From assembly GCA_017945845.1 (NCBI GenBank), contig CP072828.1:1240001-1304000 (forward strand): DNA of 64,000 bases. The letters run 5' to 3'. This DNA is from Carnobacteriaceae bacterium zg-C25. GTDB lineage: Bacteria; Bacillota; Bacilli; Lactobacillales; Aerococcaceae. Positions 48,319 through 59,203 of this stretch are shown here, piece by piece. The notes below the pieces were generated by a model that was not told where the DNA came from, did no database searches, and saw only the letters and a list, made by a program, of their open reading frames with translations. The translations under genes and the position numbers were made by a program. How positions within the stretch are numbered: position 1 is the stretch's first letter; every line of letters starts with the position of its first letter.

Positions 48319-48395
48319 TTACTAAAACCTTTGGCTACGCTGTCAATCGATTAATTGATGTCGCCATCGTTGTCAATTGTGTCATAAACGGGTAA
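48309..48395 (+). pseudogene. Decayed 3' fragment of an aromatic-acid-exporter-like gene
   Basis: Translated in one frame this gives 28 residues that start NTPFTKTFGYAVNRLIDVAI and then lose six residues relative to the intact gene's C-terminus (NTPFTETFGYAANRLIDVAIGA...), ending in a stop at the equivalent place. There is no start codon or ribosome binding site for it. It is a remnant of a tandem duplication or of a lost paralogue. Confidence 0.7.
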
Positions 48396-48460
48396 AAGAG
48401 TTAAAAGGGTGTCAACGGACTATTGATAACCTTTTTTATATTAAAATAGCACCTTATCAC

Positions 48461-48506
48461 AAAAGCCACGCCTTGATTAAACGAGACGTGGCTTACCTAT
48501 TTTTTG
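48461..48506. terminator. Hairpin between the exporter module and the pseudogene
   Basis: AAGCCACG pairs with CGTGGCTT over a 16-base loop. It has T-rich tails on both sides (ATTTTTTGC on plus, TTTTGTG on minus), so it probably ends the ABC exporter transcript. Confidence 0.55.
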
Positions 48507-48579
48507 CGATTTAATATATAATAAAATTTCTGAATTATGACATTTAAGCAAAATCGCATAATTTTATATTTTTTAAATA

Positions 48580-50181
48580 TTATTTAAATAGTTTACTGTC
48601 AATCAACTGATCAAATTTATTGATGACGTTAGGATCCGTATGATGACTCACATAAATAAGACCCACATTTTCTAAATCTAAAACAGTTTGCTCAATGGCG
48701 ACACGTGTTTCTTTATCCAACTGCGAAGTAGACTCATCAATAATAATAAAGGCAACGTTTTTAATTAAAGCACGTGCTAATGCAATTCTTTGCTTTTCTC
48801 CACCTGAAATATATTGACCATTTGAATTAAGCATCGTATCCAACCCAAATTCTTGTTTATTTATAAATGACTGTAATTTTACCGCCTGAATGATTTGATT
48901 TAAACGTTTTTCAGAAACATTTTCTCCTAACGTAATATTATCTTTAATCGTACCATTCATTAAATAAACTGACTGATCGATATACGAAATATTTTTATAA
49001 TAGGTTTTTAAATCAATTGTATGAAGATCGATATCGTTAATCTGCACTTGCCCAAATTGTGGTTTAGTTAATCCTAATATCAATTTTAACAAAGTAGATT
49101 TACCACTCCCTGATTCTCCAACAATAATGTATTTTTGATTTTTATAAAATTCAAAAGAAAAATCATCAAATAGTTTGTTATCATTATATTGTAATGCAAT
49201 ATTTTTTAATGTAATAGTCGTTAATTGTTCACTAAACGCTGGTTTTTCTTCTTTCACATACTCAAATTTGTTTAACAAAACATCTGCCGCTTTAAACGTT
49301 GACATTGCTTTTATGAAACCTTGTGCACCATTAAATAAATTACCTGCCAATGAAGCCACACTCAAAATACTACCCGCACTTGTCCAACCAATACTAACAA
49401 GAAATAAAGCGAAAGCAAGCAACCCAATTTGTGACATCAATGACATCAAAAGCATAATGCTACCAACTTTTGCTTGTGTCATTGAAAAACTAAAATATTG
49501 TTTTTCTCTTAATTCAATTGCTTTTTGCACATTATTTTTAAATTGAGTTAATGCACCACCAATAAAAAACACTCCCAAACCTTCAAAATTATCTCTAATC
49601 GATTCAGTATATTTCTCATTAGCGTCAGTATATTCACTTTGTGCCTTAACAATATAGCGCTGTGTGACATTTGGAAGAATTAAAATAACACAAAGAAATA
49701 CTAATGACACTACAGCAATAATCCAATGCAATAAAAATAAAGATGCAATCGCGCTAATTACAATTGTGAAAAGATAAATAGCACTAATAAAATTAGAAAA
49801 TGCCTGTGATTCTATTTGACCAGCATCATTAATAAACCATGACATTGCTTTACCGGTATCCCGTATCGCTATTAAATCATAAGAATGATCCATAACACTA
49901 TCCGCCATTTTTAATTTTAGTGTCCGATTTGTTTTTCTAATGTATTTTGCTTTAAAATAATCCGATAAAAATGATAATAAAATGGTCACCGCCACAATAA
50001 CACCTACCAACATCATCGCATTATAAAATTCATATTGATTCGACTGATAAGCATCAAATAAAAATGTTAAAGAATACGATACTAATGTGACTGACAGTGC
50101 GTATAAAATATTGAACAGTATCGCTAAAGTCGTTTCTTTACTATTTTCCTTAATAATACGAATAAAAAGTTTATTGGTCAT
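48580..50181 (-). CDS. ABC exporter, fused membrane and ATPase domains
   Basis: 533 aa half-transporter. Six transmembrane helices lie within residues 15-290 and the nucleotide-binding domain within 320-530. Walker A is GESGSGKST, the signature ISGGEKQR, Walker B FIIIDEST with catalytic Glu, and the H-loop VSHH. No peptidase C39 domain is present. Such ABC exporters move drugs, lipids or peptides; nothing shows which. AT-rich compared with neighbours (many AAA/TTA/ATT codons), suggesting acquisition. Its ATG overlaps the upstream regulator gene by 11 bases. Confidence 0.85.
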   Translation of the reverse strand: MTNKLFIRIIKENSKETTLAILFNILYALSVTLVSYSLTFLFDAYQSNQYEFYNAMMLVGVIVAVTILLSFLSDYFKAKYIRKTNRTLKLKMADSVMDHSYDLIAIRDTGKAMSWFINDAGQIESQAFSNFISAIYLFTIVISAIASLFLLHWIIAVVSLVFLCVILILPNVTQRYIVKAQSEYTDANEKYTESIRDNFEGLGVFFIGGALTQFKNNVQKAIELREKQYFSFSMTQAKVGSIMLLMSLMSQIGLLAFALFLVSIGWTSAGSILSVASLAGNLFNGAQGFIKAMSTFKAADVLLNKFEYVKEEKPAFSEQLTTITLKNIALQYNDNKLFDDFSFEFYKNQKYIIVGESGSGKSTLLKLILGLTKPQFGQVQINDIDLHTIDLKTYYKNISYIDQSVYLMNGTIKDNITLGENVSEKRLNQIIQAVKLQSFINKQEFGLDTMLNSNGQYISGGEKQRIALARALIKNVAFIIIDESTSQLDKETRVAIEQTVLDLENVGLIYVSHHTDPNVINKFDQLIDSKLFK

Positions 50182-51256
50182 AGTCGTTTCCTCCTAGATG
50201 TTTCAAAAATAGACTCATTCTATTTAATTCTAATGAATTGATACTATAGTAAATTCTCTTCCCTCTAATTTCTGAATTAATCATTTTTTCCTGTAATAAA
50301 TTAGATAGATGATAACTAATTGTCCCCGATGACACTGATAGTTTTTCTGAAATTTCGCGACCAAACATTGCTCTTTTTGATAAAAGAATCAGAATATTAA
50401 AACGTGTCATATCTGAAAGTAATGTAAATTTAGTAAGCATATCATCTTGTTCTTCAGATATAGGTTTAAATTCGTTATACACCAAAAACGGTATCGCTCC
50501 TAAAAATAAAAAGCCTTGTTTTTCATTTTTGTTATCAAAAACCACACTAAATCCATAAAATTCTGTAAATTGAAGAAATACTGTCGTTTCTAGATAATCA
50601 ATTTCATAACTCTCTATAACTGACTTTAAATTGATTTCTGGATTTATATCCATGAAATTTATATTTTCCATTTGTGAGTATAATGTCTTTAAATTTTCGC
50701 GAATAATATGTTCATGTTTTTTAATTATATTTTCTAATTTTAAAAGTAAATCGTATACATCATCAAAAAAACCATTAATATTATGTATTAATTTATAAAT
50801 GGCATATCTCTGTTGTTCGCTAAATAAAGATAATTTGTCGAGTTCTTCAAAAGTAAATTTTTCTGTTATATCAAATCCTAATGCCTGCATATTTTTTATA
50901 AAATCTTCCTTAATTTTATAAAACAACTCTATATGCGAGTATTCTTTAATGCTCTGTTTAAATTTTGAATACGTTAAAAAATAAACAACTTCGGGTGTTT
51001 TGTGAGTTTCAAAATTTTGAAATAATAAATCAATACCTAAAAAATTTTTTAATAGTTTTCTAGCTTCAAATCTAATAGATTTTAAAAACATGATAAATTC
51101 TTGATTCTTTTGATTTATCGTAGCTTTAGATACTCCAATTTTATTATACTCTATAGATAACTCGGCATCTTTCTCTTCGCTAGTATTACAAATATATGTC
51201 GCTAATAGTAAAGCTTCATTTAAATAATTAATTTTAGTATTGAAAATAACGTTCAT
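50171..51256 (-). CDS. Large ArsR-type winged-helix regulator with unknown N-terminal domain
   Basis: 361 aa. The last 80 residues are an ArsR/HTH_5 winged helix: LLSDMTRFNILILLSKRAMFGREISEKLSVSSGTISYHLSNLL, then a wing with EIRGKRIYYSI. The first 270 residues are predicted mostly helical and match no domain I can name; they are lysine- and isoleucine-rich. Typical ArsR proteins are about 100 residues, so this is a fused form that may sense a ligand. Co-transcribed with the ABC exporter (11-base overlap), so it probably controls export. The ribosome binding site is weak. Confidence 0.78.
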   Translation of the reverse strand: MNVIFNTKINYLNEALLLATYICNTSEEKDAELSIEYNKIGVSKATINQKNQEFIMFLKSIRFEARKLLKNFLGIDLLFQNFETHKTPEVVYFLTYSKFKQSIKEYSHIELFYKIKEDFIKNMQALGFDITEKFTFEELDKLSLFSEQQRYAIYKLIHNINGFFDDVYDLLLKLENIIKKHEHIIRENLKTLYSQMENINFMDINPEINLKSVIESYEIDYLETTVFLQFTEFYGFSVVFDNKNEKQGFLFLGAIPFLVYNEFKPISEEQDDMLTKFTLLSDMTRFNILILLSKRAMFGREISEKLSVSSGTISYHLSNLLQEKMINSEIRGKRIYYSINSLELNRMSLFLKHLGGNDYDQ

Positions 51257-51337
51257 TTCAACTCATAAAAGGCTATTCTAATTCAAATTTGTATCAGTGA
51301 TATTGAGAATCATAAATATCCCTTTTTCCTCTCTAAA

Positions 51338-51383
51338 TTTTATATTTATAAAATTTTAATTCCTTATTTTTATAAATATAAAA
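51338..51383. promoter_or_regulatory. Perfect 16-bp inverted repeat over the regulator/exporter promoter, candidate operator
   Basis: Arms 51338-51353 and 51368-51383 are exact reverse complements (TTTTATATTTATAAAA and partner) with a 14-base spacer. The right arm runs into the predicted -10 box, so a repressor bound here would cover the start site. The product of the first gene is the natural candidate. Confidence 0.6.
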
Positions 51384-51408
51384 TAACATAACATTCTATG
51401 GTCGTCAA
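51380..51408 (-). promoter_or_regulatory. Predicted promoter of the regulator/ABC exporter operon
   Basis: Minus strand TTGACG (51403-51408), 17-bp spacer, TATTTT (51380-51385). It is 124 bp before the regulator ATG. Confidence 0.5.
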
Positions 51409-51472
51409 ACAAAACAGTTTAATTTTTATAAAACTCAAAAAACTAACTTTTAAAATAAGTAACGACCGTATT

Positions 51473-51608
51473 TAAAACGTATTCAAACACAACAAGCACC
51501 TTTCCCAAAATTGAGAAAAGTGCTTGAAATTAACTCTATGTCAAATAGTGTAAATTTGGTGTAAAAAATGGTATGAACTTTCCTAAAAATCAGCAAAAAA
51601 CACCCCAT
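51473..51608. repeat. Intergenic sequence related to that at 48170-48318 (copy B)
   Basis: Contains the same three ordered blocks as copy A. Here a hairpin (AAGCAC...GTGCTT, about 51495-51524) is inserted between the first two blocks, and the third block forms one arm of the rpsI terminator. Confidence 0.6.
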
Positions 51609-51629
51609 GGTGTGAACCATGGGGTGTTT
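51595..51629 (-). terminator. Rho-independent terminator of rplM-rpsI
   Basis: AAACACCCCATGG pairs perfectly with CCATGGGGTGTTT around a 6-base loop, followed by T-run on the minus strand. Confidence 0.88.
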
Positions 51630-51653
51630 GAAACTGTTGATATAAAAATAATA

Positions 51654-52046
51654 TTAACGTTTTGAGAACTGGCTAGCTTTACGAGCTGCTTTAAGACCTG
51701 GTTTTTTACGTTCTTTCATACGTGGGTCACGTGTTAATAAGCCTGCAGCTTTTAACACGCCACGGAAATCTGGGTCTACTTGTAACAACGCGCGTGAAAT
51801 ACCGTGACGAGCTGCTCCAGCTTGTCCAGTGAATCCACCACCGTTTACGTTAACGAAAACGTCGTAGTTACCTAAAGTTTGTGTTAAGTTTAATGGTTGT
51901 TTAACCACTTCATGTAAGTAAGCGAATGGGATGTATTCTTCGATGTCTTTTTTGTTGAAGACGATTTTCCCTGTTCCTGGTACTAAACGTACACGAGCAG
52001 TTGAATGTTTACGGCGACCAGTGCCGATGTATTGAACAGTTGCCAA
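51654..52046 (-). CDS. rpsI: 30S ribosomal protein S9
   Basis: 130 aa, full length. It opens [23 protein letters not shown] and ends with the basic tail [17 protein letters not shown] that reaches the P-site tRNA. The start codon is TTG: the sequence is AGGAGG, eight bases, TTG GCA ACT, and no ATG occurs in frame upstream before the rplM stop. It follows rplM by 25 bp. Confidence 0.96.
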   Translation of the reverse strand: MATVQYIGTGRRKHSTARVRLVPGTGKIVFNKKDIEEYIPFAYLHEVVKQPLNLTQTLGNYDVFVNVNGGGFTGQAGAARHGISRALLQVDPDFRGVLKAAGLLTRDPRMKERKKPGLKAARKASQFSKR

Positions 52047-52071
52047 TGTTTTTTCCTCCTGTATCGTTTGA

Positions 52072-52515
52072 TTAAATTAAGTTAGTAATGTCTAACACTT
52101 CTGGTTGTTGTGCAGCATGTGGGTGCTCAGCGCCACCGTATACGTGTAATTTCGTAAATTGACGACGACCTAATGAGTTTTTACCTAACATACCTTTAAC
52201 AGATAATTCAACTAAACGACGTGAGTTATTAGCACGTAAGTCACCTGCTGTACGAGCTTTTAATCCACCTGGGTGGTTTGAGTGACGGTAGTAAATTTTA
52301 TCTGATGCTTTTTTACCTGTTAATTTCACTTGATCAGCATTGATAACGATAACGAAATCACCTGTATCAACGTGTGGTGTGTATTGTGGTTTCATTTTTC
52401 CACGTAAAGCGTTCGCTACGACAGTTGATAAACGACCTAATGGAACATCTGTTGCATCAACTACGTACCATTTACGTTCCACTTCGCCTGGCTTAGCCAT
52501 GTATGTTGTACGCAT
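52072..52515 (-). CDS. rplM: 50S ribosomal protein L13
   Basis: 147 aa, full length. Family sequence throughout: [38 protein letters not shown], and the late [21 protein letters not shown]. An early-assembly 50S protein. First in the rplM-rpsI operon. GGAGG lies before the ATG, and a structured leader and consensus promoter precede it. The common upstream truA and ecf genes are not adjacent. Confidence 0.97.
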   Translation of the reverse strand: MRTTYMAKPGEVERKWYVVDATDVPLGRLSTVVANALRGKMKPQYTPHVDTGDFVIVINADQVKLTGKKASDKIYYRHSNHPGGLKARTAGDLRANNSRRLVELSVKGMLGKNSLGRRQFTKLHVYGGAEHPHAAQQPEVLDITNLI

Positions 52516-52545
52516 TTTATTTCCTCCAAAGTTCTACTTCTTTTC

Positions 52546-52593
52546 TTGTTTGTTAACATAATAAGTTTCCGGGGCCTATCATGGGGCAAACAA
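52546..52593 (-). promoter_or_regulatory. Structured leader of rplM-rpsI, possible L13 autoregulatory leader
   Basis: Between the promoter and the rplM start, TTGTTTG (52587-52593 read on minus) pairs with CAAACAA (52546-52552) and closes a 34-base interior containing GCCCCATGATAGGCCCCGG. Firmicutes often have an L13-binding leader here; I could not match the Rfam consensus by eye. Confidence 0.4.
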
Positions 52594-52604
52594 TACCGTT
52601 GTTA

Positions 52605-52633
52605 ATATTACAGCGTTTAGGGGCTAATGTCAA
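52605..52633 (-). promoter_or_regulatory. Sigma-A promoter of rplM-rpsI
   Basis: Minus strand TTGACA (52628-52633), 17-bp spacer, TAATAT (52605-52610), about 90 bp before rplM. Confidence 0.75.
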
Positions 52634-52877
52634 TGTTTTTTTGGGACTTTTTCATTACAAATCGGTTACTAATCGTTAGTGTAACAGCATTTTTTGTTCC
52701 TAGTTATTTAAAAATATGTTGCCTGTTTCTCATCAGTTTAACGAGAGGCTACTTTTAAAATTTTCCTAGCCTATTTTCCGTATCCACTCACTCAAAAACC
52801 ATTATATAACCATGCAAATGATTAAGTGGTCACAAATAATTTTTATACTCCGCCACAACCATCAATCAATCTATCAA
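52634..52877. other. Intergenic region between rplM promoter and phoU
   Basis: About 240 bp, AT-rich, without a supported gene. A GTTAC...GTAAC pair near 52665-52685 is the only small symmetry seen. No clear phoU terminator was found. Confidence 0.35.
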
Positions 52878-53531
52878 TTAATTTAACGTCAAAATTTGTC
52901 CTGTTTCCATGTAGACGATACGTTCACAAATATTTGTGATGTAATCTCCGATACGTTCTAAGTATCCAGCAACTAAAACGTACTCCACGCCACCTTTGGC
53001 TGCGCTCGGATTTTCGACAATTCCCTCAACAACTTCATGATGAATTTGCGTTAAATAGTTATCGACTTTTTCATCTTCTAACACAATTTGTCGAGCTGCG
53101 TCCACGTCAACCGTAACATACGCACTCAACACCCGACTCAACATATCTTCAACAACGCTTGCCATTTCTTCCAATTTACCTTCGATTGTCAATAAACGTT
53201 CATTCCCCTTCACGTTAATTGTCGCGTTCGAAATACTCACCGCATGGTCTGCGATACGTTCCAAGTCGTTTGTTGATTTCATCATTGCCACAATTTTCCG
53301 CAAATCGCTAGATACGGGTTGTTGTAAGGCGATTAAAGTAAAACTATCTTTTTCAATTTTCACTTCTTCTTCATTGATTGCTACGTCGGCATCAATCACT
53401 TCTTTCGCGAGCGACACATCGTGCAACACAAATCCCTTCACCGATTTGGCAACCGCATCGTTGACCGCCGTCCCCATATTCATGAATCGCGTATACAATC
53501 CATGTAATTCTTCGTCAAAAATTCGTTTCAT
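52878..53531 (-). CDS. phoU: Phosphate signalling protein PhoU
   Basis: 217 aa, all-helical with two PhoU repeats (about residues 15-105 and 115-210), each with the E/D-x3-D metal-binding pattern (DLERIADHAVSISN and YLERIGDYITNICER). PhoU tunes the PstSCAB transporter and its kinase. No pst genes are in this window, so it is separated from its usual operon or is a stand-alone paralogue. AAAGGAG precedes the ATG. Confidence 0.92.
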   Translation of the reverse strand: MKRIFDEELHGLYTRFMNMGTAVNDAVAKSVKGFVLHDVSLAKEVIDADVAINEEEVKIEKDSFTLIALQQPVSSDLRKIVAMMKSTNDLERIADHAVSISNATINVKGNERLLTIEGKLEEMASVVEDMLSRVLSAYVTVDVDAARQIVLEDEKVDNYLTQIHHEVVEGIVENPSAAKGGVEYVLVAGYLERIGDYITNICERIVYMETGQILTLN

Positions 53532-53793
53532 TCATTCTCCTTTTGTTGTGTTGAAAAGACAGCCACCCTATTTTCTGCTAAAAAACAGCATTAGCGGATA
53601 TTATGATACGCTATATTTTACATGATCTGCACATTTCGATTATATCAAGCATATCCCCTTATATTTTCAACACACTTAAACTATTTGTCTGTCTTATTAT
53701 AACCTAAAACAAATCTTAATCACACAAGAAAACCACTTTAAATGCGTTAAAGTCGCTTTGCTGACGAAACATTTCCTTCAACAATACGAAAAC
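53532..53793. other. Intergenic region between phoU and the pta terminator
   Basis: About 260 bp, AT-rich, no supported reading frame. It should contain the phoU promoter; no clear pair of boxes was picked. Confidence 0.35.
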
Positions 53794-53822
53794 AAAAAAG
53801 AAGCACCACAAAAGGTACTCCT
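53794..53822 (-). terminator. Rho-independent terminator of pta
   Basis: On the minus strand GGAGTACC pairs with GGTGCTTC (including G-U pairs) around a 6-base loop, then TTTTTT. It lies 70 bp past the pta stop. Confidence 0.65.
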
Positions 53823-53890
53823 ATTTTTAAGTTACATCACTTTTAAAATCGATGATCGATACCATCAACCTTATTTGACATAAATGGTGA

Positions 53891-54868
53891 TTAGTCAATT
53901 AACGCTTGGTTTGCTGTAATGATAGCTAATTTGTAGACATCTTCTTCATTACATCCACGTGAAAGGTCAGAAATTGGTTTGTTCAAACCTTGTAAAATAG
54001 GTCCAATAGCTTCAAAACCACCTAAACGTTGTGCAATTTTGTAACCAATGTTTCCTGATTGAATTTCTGGGAATACAAATACAGAAGCTTTACCAGCAAC
54101 CGTTGAATTTGGTGCTTTTTGCTCACCAACACTTGGTACAAACGCTGCGTCAAATTGTAATTCGCCATCAATGTTATATTGTGGCGCCATTTCTTGAGCA
54201 ATTTTTGTTGCTTCAATAACACGATCTGCATCCACACCTGTTGCTGATCCTTTTGTTGAATAACTTAAAATCGCAACATTTGGTTCAATATCAAAAATTT
54301 CAGCTGTTTTTGCACTTTCTACTGCGATTTCTGCCAATTCTTGTGCTGTTGGCGCAATATTAATGGCACAATCAGAGAAAACATAACGTTCGCGGTCTCC
54401 ACGCATCATAATAAACGCACCCGATGTACGTGTAATGCCCGGTTTAGTTTTTACAATTTGTAACGCTGGTAAAATCGTTTCACCTGTTGTATGAATAGCA
54501 CCAGACACTAAACCGTCTACTTTATCCATGTATACTAACATTGTTCCAAAGTAGTTTCCGTTTAATAAAATGTCACGCGCTTTTTCTTCTGTCACTTTAC
54601 CTTTACGACGCTCTACAAAGACTTTCACCATTTCATCAAATTCGTCGTAGTTTGCAGGATCAATAATTTCAACATCTGAAATATCAATGCGACGTTTTTT
54701 AGCAATGTTTTTCACTTCTTCAACGTTACCTAATAATACCGGCTCCATCAATCCATCCGCTTTTAAACGCACAACCGCACCTAAAATACGCACATCTGTT
54801 GCTTCCGGAAAGACAATACGAATACCTTTTCCGCTAATCTTTCCTTTTAAACTTTCAAATAAACTCAT
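53891..54868 (-). CDS. pta: Phosphate acetyltransferase
   Basis: 325 aa from the ATG at 54868 (AAAGGAGATTAG upstream); the open frame extends 53 codons upstream without a site. Short single-domain Pta as in Bacillus and streptococci. Family motifs include IVFPEATDVRILGA at the start, VDGLVSGAIHTTGETILPALQ and FVFPEIQSGNIGYKIAQRLG. It converts acetyl-CoA and phosphate to acetyl phosphate, giving ATP through acetate kinase. Monocistronic with its own terminator. Confidence 0.94.
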   Translation of the reverse strand: MSLFESLKGKISGKGIRIVFPEATDVRILGAVVRLKADGLMEPVLLGNVEEVKNIAKKRRIDISDVEIIDPANYDEFDEMVKVFVERRKGKVTEEKARDILLNGNYFGTMLVYMDKVDGLVSGAIHTTGETILPALQIVKTKPGITRTSGAFIMMRGDRERYVFSDCAINIAPTAQELAEIAVESAKTAEIFDIEPNVAILSYSTKGSATGVDADRVIEATKIAQEMAPQYNIDGELQFDAAFVPSVGEQKAPNSTVAGKASVFVFPEIQSGNIGYKIAQRLGGFEAIGPILQGLNKPISDLSRGCNEEDVYKLAIITANQALID

Positions 54869-55053
54869 CGCTAATCTCCTTTTATTTTCGTTACACTCAT
54901 CATACACCTTTAAACATGACAATTCAAAGGTTTTTTCACAAAAATAGTACAGTTTTTGACGCTGTACTACTCTTAAAATTATTTTATTGTCGTTTTCTGT
55001 TGTGTTGTTATGGTACAGGCAAACCATATCATTAGTACAAGTTATTTATGCTA

Positions 55054-56268
55054 TTAAAATAAATTATCTAACGCATTGTCATCTACATCATTAAAATTCG
55101 ATAACGCATCAATAGCATACACTTTCACATGATCAACCGCTTCTTGAACAAGCGCTTCAACATTTAATCGTGCTTCGTATTCAATAACCTTGTCTAAATT
55201 TGGTTTCGTTTTCGGTGAAGGCGGTGCAAAAACCGTACAGCAATCTTCAAAAGGTTGAATCGACAATTCAAATGTCCCAATTTCTTCTGCTACTTTAATA
55301 ATATCTAGTTTATCCATAGCAGCAACTGGACGAATAATCGGTGTATTCGTTACCGCATTAATGGCAATCATACTATGTAACGTTTGTGATGCCACTTGCC
55401 CCACAGATTCACCATTTAAAATCACTAACCCTTTACGTTTTTCACGCAATGCGTCCGTAATACGTAACATAAAACGTCTTGTAATGGTCATTAAATAAGC
55501 ATCTGGACAATTTTCTTTGATGGCCTCTTGAATTTTGGCAAAAGGCACTTCGATAAATTGAATTGCACCACCAAATTTTGTCAACACCTTTGTTAATTCT
55601 TGTGTTTTACGAAGCGATTGCGGACTAGTATATGGCGGACTGTAAAAATGCACCATTTCAATATCCATACCACGTTTTAACGCTAAATAACTAGCAACTG
55701 GTGAGTCAATCCCACCCGATAACATCATCATCCCACGTCCACTTGTCCCTACCGGCAATCCGCCAGCACCTTTATATGTTTTAGTTGAAACATATATGGC
55801 TTCTAAACGAACGTCTACTTTAATGTTTATATCCGGATTTTTCACTTGAACGCGTAACATTGGATAAGCATCCAACACCACACCACCAAGATAACGATTT
55901 AATTCTTGCGTATCCAATTCAAACTGATGGTCACTCCGTTTAGCTGTAATTTTAAACGTTTTTCCATCAAGATTTTCGTCTTTCAACATCGACACGATGT
56001 GTGATGACAACGCCTCTAACGATTTTTCAACTGTATAAACAGGCGAGTAACTTTGAATGCCAAATACATTCGCCAATCTATCAATAATCGCGTCTTCATA
56101 AACATTCGGAAACTCAATGTACATAAAATCAAATTCCGGCTTCACCTTAATATCCGTTAAATCTTTCAATACCGCCTTAACGTTATGCGCCAAGCGCTGT
56201 GTAAACATTTTCTTATTTTTTCCTTTGGTCGATAACTCACCGTACCGCACCATCATTTTCATTTGCAT
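55054..56268 (-). CDS. thiI: tRNA 4-thiouridine synthetase ThiI
   Basis: 404 aa. An N-terminal ferredoxin-like and THUMP region (residues 1-165) precedes the PP-loop ATPase [17 protein letters not shown] (about 182-198). The C-terminal rhodanese domain of E. coli ThiI is absent, as is normal in Firmicutes. A conserved cysteine pair lies in [15 protein letters not shown]. It needs a cysteine desulfurase partner (NifZ-like in Bacillus), not found adjacent. AAGGAG before the first ATG. Confidence 0.93.
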   Translation of the reverse strand: MQMKMMVRYGELSTKGKNKKMFTQRLAHNVKAVLKDLTDIKVKPEFDFMYIEFPNVYEDAIIDRLANVFGIQSYSPVYTVEKSLEALSSHIVSMLKDENLDGKTFKITAKRSDHQFELDTQELNRYLGGVVLDAYPMLRVQVKNPDINIKVDVRLEAIYVSTKTYKGAGGLPVGTSGRGMMMLSGGIDSPVASYLALKRGMDIEMVHFYSPPYTSPQSLRKTQELTKVLTKFGGAIQFIEVPFAKIQEAIKENCPDAYLMTITRRFMLRITDALREKRKGLVILNGESVGQVASQTLHSMIAINAVTNTPIIRPVAAMDKLDIIKVAEEIGTFELSIQPFEDCCTVFAPPSPKTKPNLDKVIEYEARLNVEALVQEAVDHVKVYAIDALSNFNDVDDNALDNLF

Positions 56269-56299
56269 AGAAAACTCCTTAAATCAGTGGACTATTACC

Positions 56300-56324
56300 A
56301 AAAAGACACGCCTTTCGTCTTTTT
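56300..56324 (-). terminator. Terminator-like hairpin in the thiI leader
   Basis: AAAAAGAC pairs with GTCTTTTT around a 9-base loop about 30 bp before the thiI start. It may add to termination after lysS or act as an attenuator. Confidence 0.5.
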
Positions 56325-56335
56325 GGCACAATAGA

Positions 56336-56361
56336 TAAAAAGGCCGATAAAACAGCCTTTT
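56336..56361 (-). terminator. Rho-independent terminator of dusB-lysS
   Basis: On the minus strand AAAAGGC pairs with GCCTTTT around a 10-base loop, followed by TATC, directly after lysS. Confidence 0.65.
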
Positions 56362-56372
56362 CATCTTGTTTA

Positions 56373-58891
<2,519 letters not shown>

Positions 58892-58921
58892 ACTTCCTCC
58901 ATACACACAATTAGACACTTT

Positions 58922-58930
58922 ACTATACCA
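58922..58930 (-). promoter_or_regulatory. Extended -10 promoter of dusB-lysS
   Basis: Minus strand reads TGGTATAGT, an extended -10 (58922-58930), 31 bp before the dusB ATG. Confidence 0.5.
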
Positions 58931-58962
58931 TAAAAACAACGCTTTCGCACCTAATTCGTCTA

Positions 58963-58998
58963 AAAAAGTCTCCAACACTTTTGTATTCGAGACTTTTT
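58963..58998 (-). terminator. Rho-independent terminator upstream of dusB
   Basis: AAAAGTCTC pairs with GAGACTTTT around a 16-base loop, followed on the minus strand by TTTTTTAG. It closes the transcript that comes from the VanY-like gene. Confidence 0.7.
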
Positions 58999-59105
58999 AT
59001 TCATTACTTTTAATGAGTTGCCTATTTTTTATGTTCACTACGAAATAAGGCTGACGGATGATGCCATCAACTCTAAAAATTAAATAGGCTCCATTTCGGT
59101 GAGCC

Positions 59106-59171
59106 GTACATCACTTTGTGACTTAAAACGAAAAGATAGTGACTTAACATCTGTTAAACCACTACCTTTAT
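59106..59171. repeat. Dispersed intergenic repeat, copy 2
   Basis: Carries the same two blocks found at 36503-36525 and 36570-36614, here joined without the 44-base insert. The second block folds as TAGTG-AC-TTAAC-ATCT-GTTAA-AC-CACTA. The rest of the 58999-59203 gap holds CCATCAAC-type words but no gene. Confidence 0.7.
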
Positions 59172-59203
59172 ACGTCATCAACCCTATTTAACTTAAAACC
59201 TTT

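Noticed and set aside
48580-51256. Bacteriocin or lantibiotic export locus
   Set aside because: No precursor peptide with double-glycine leader, no modification enzyme and no C39 peptidase domain were found beside the ABC exporter.
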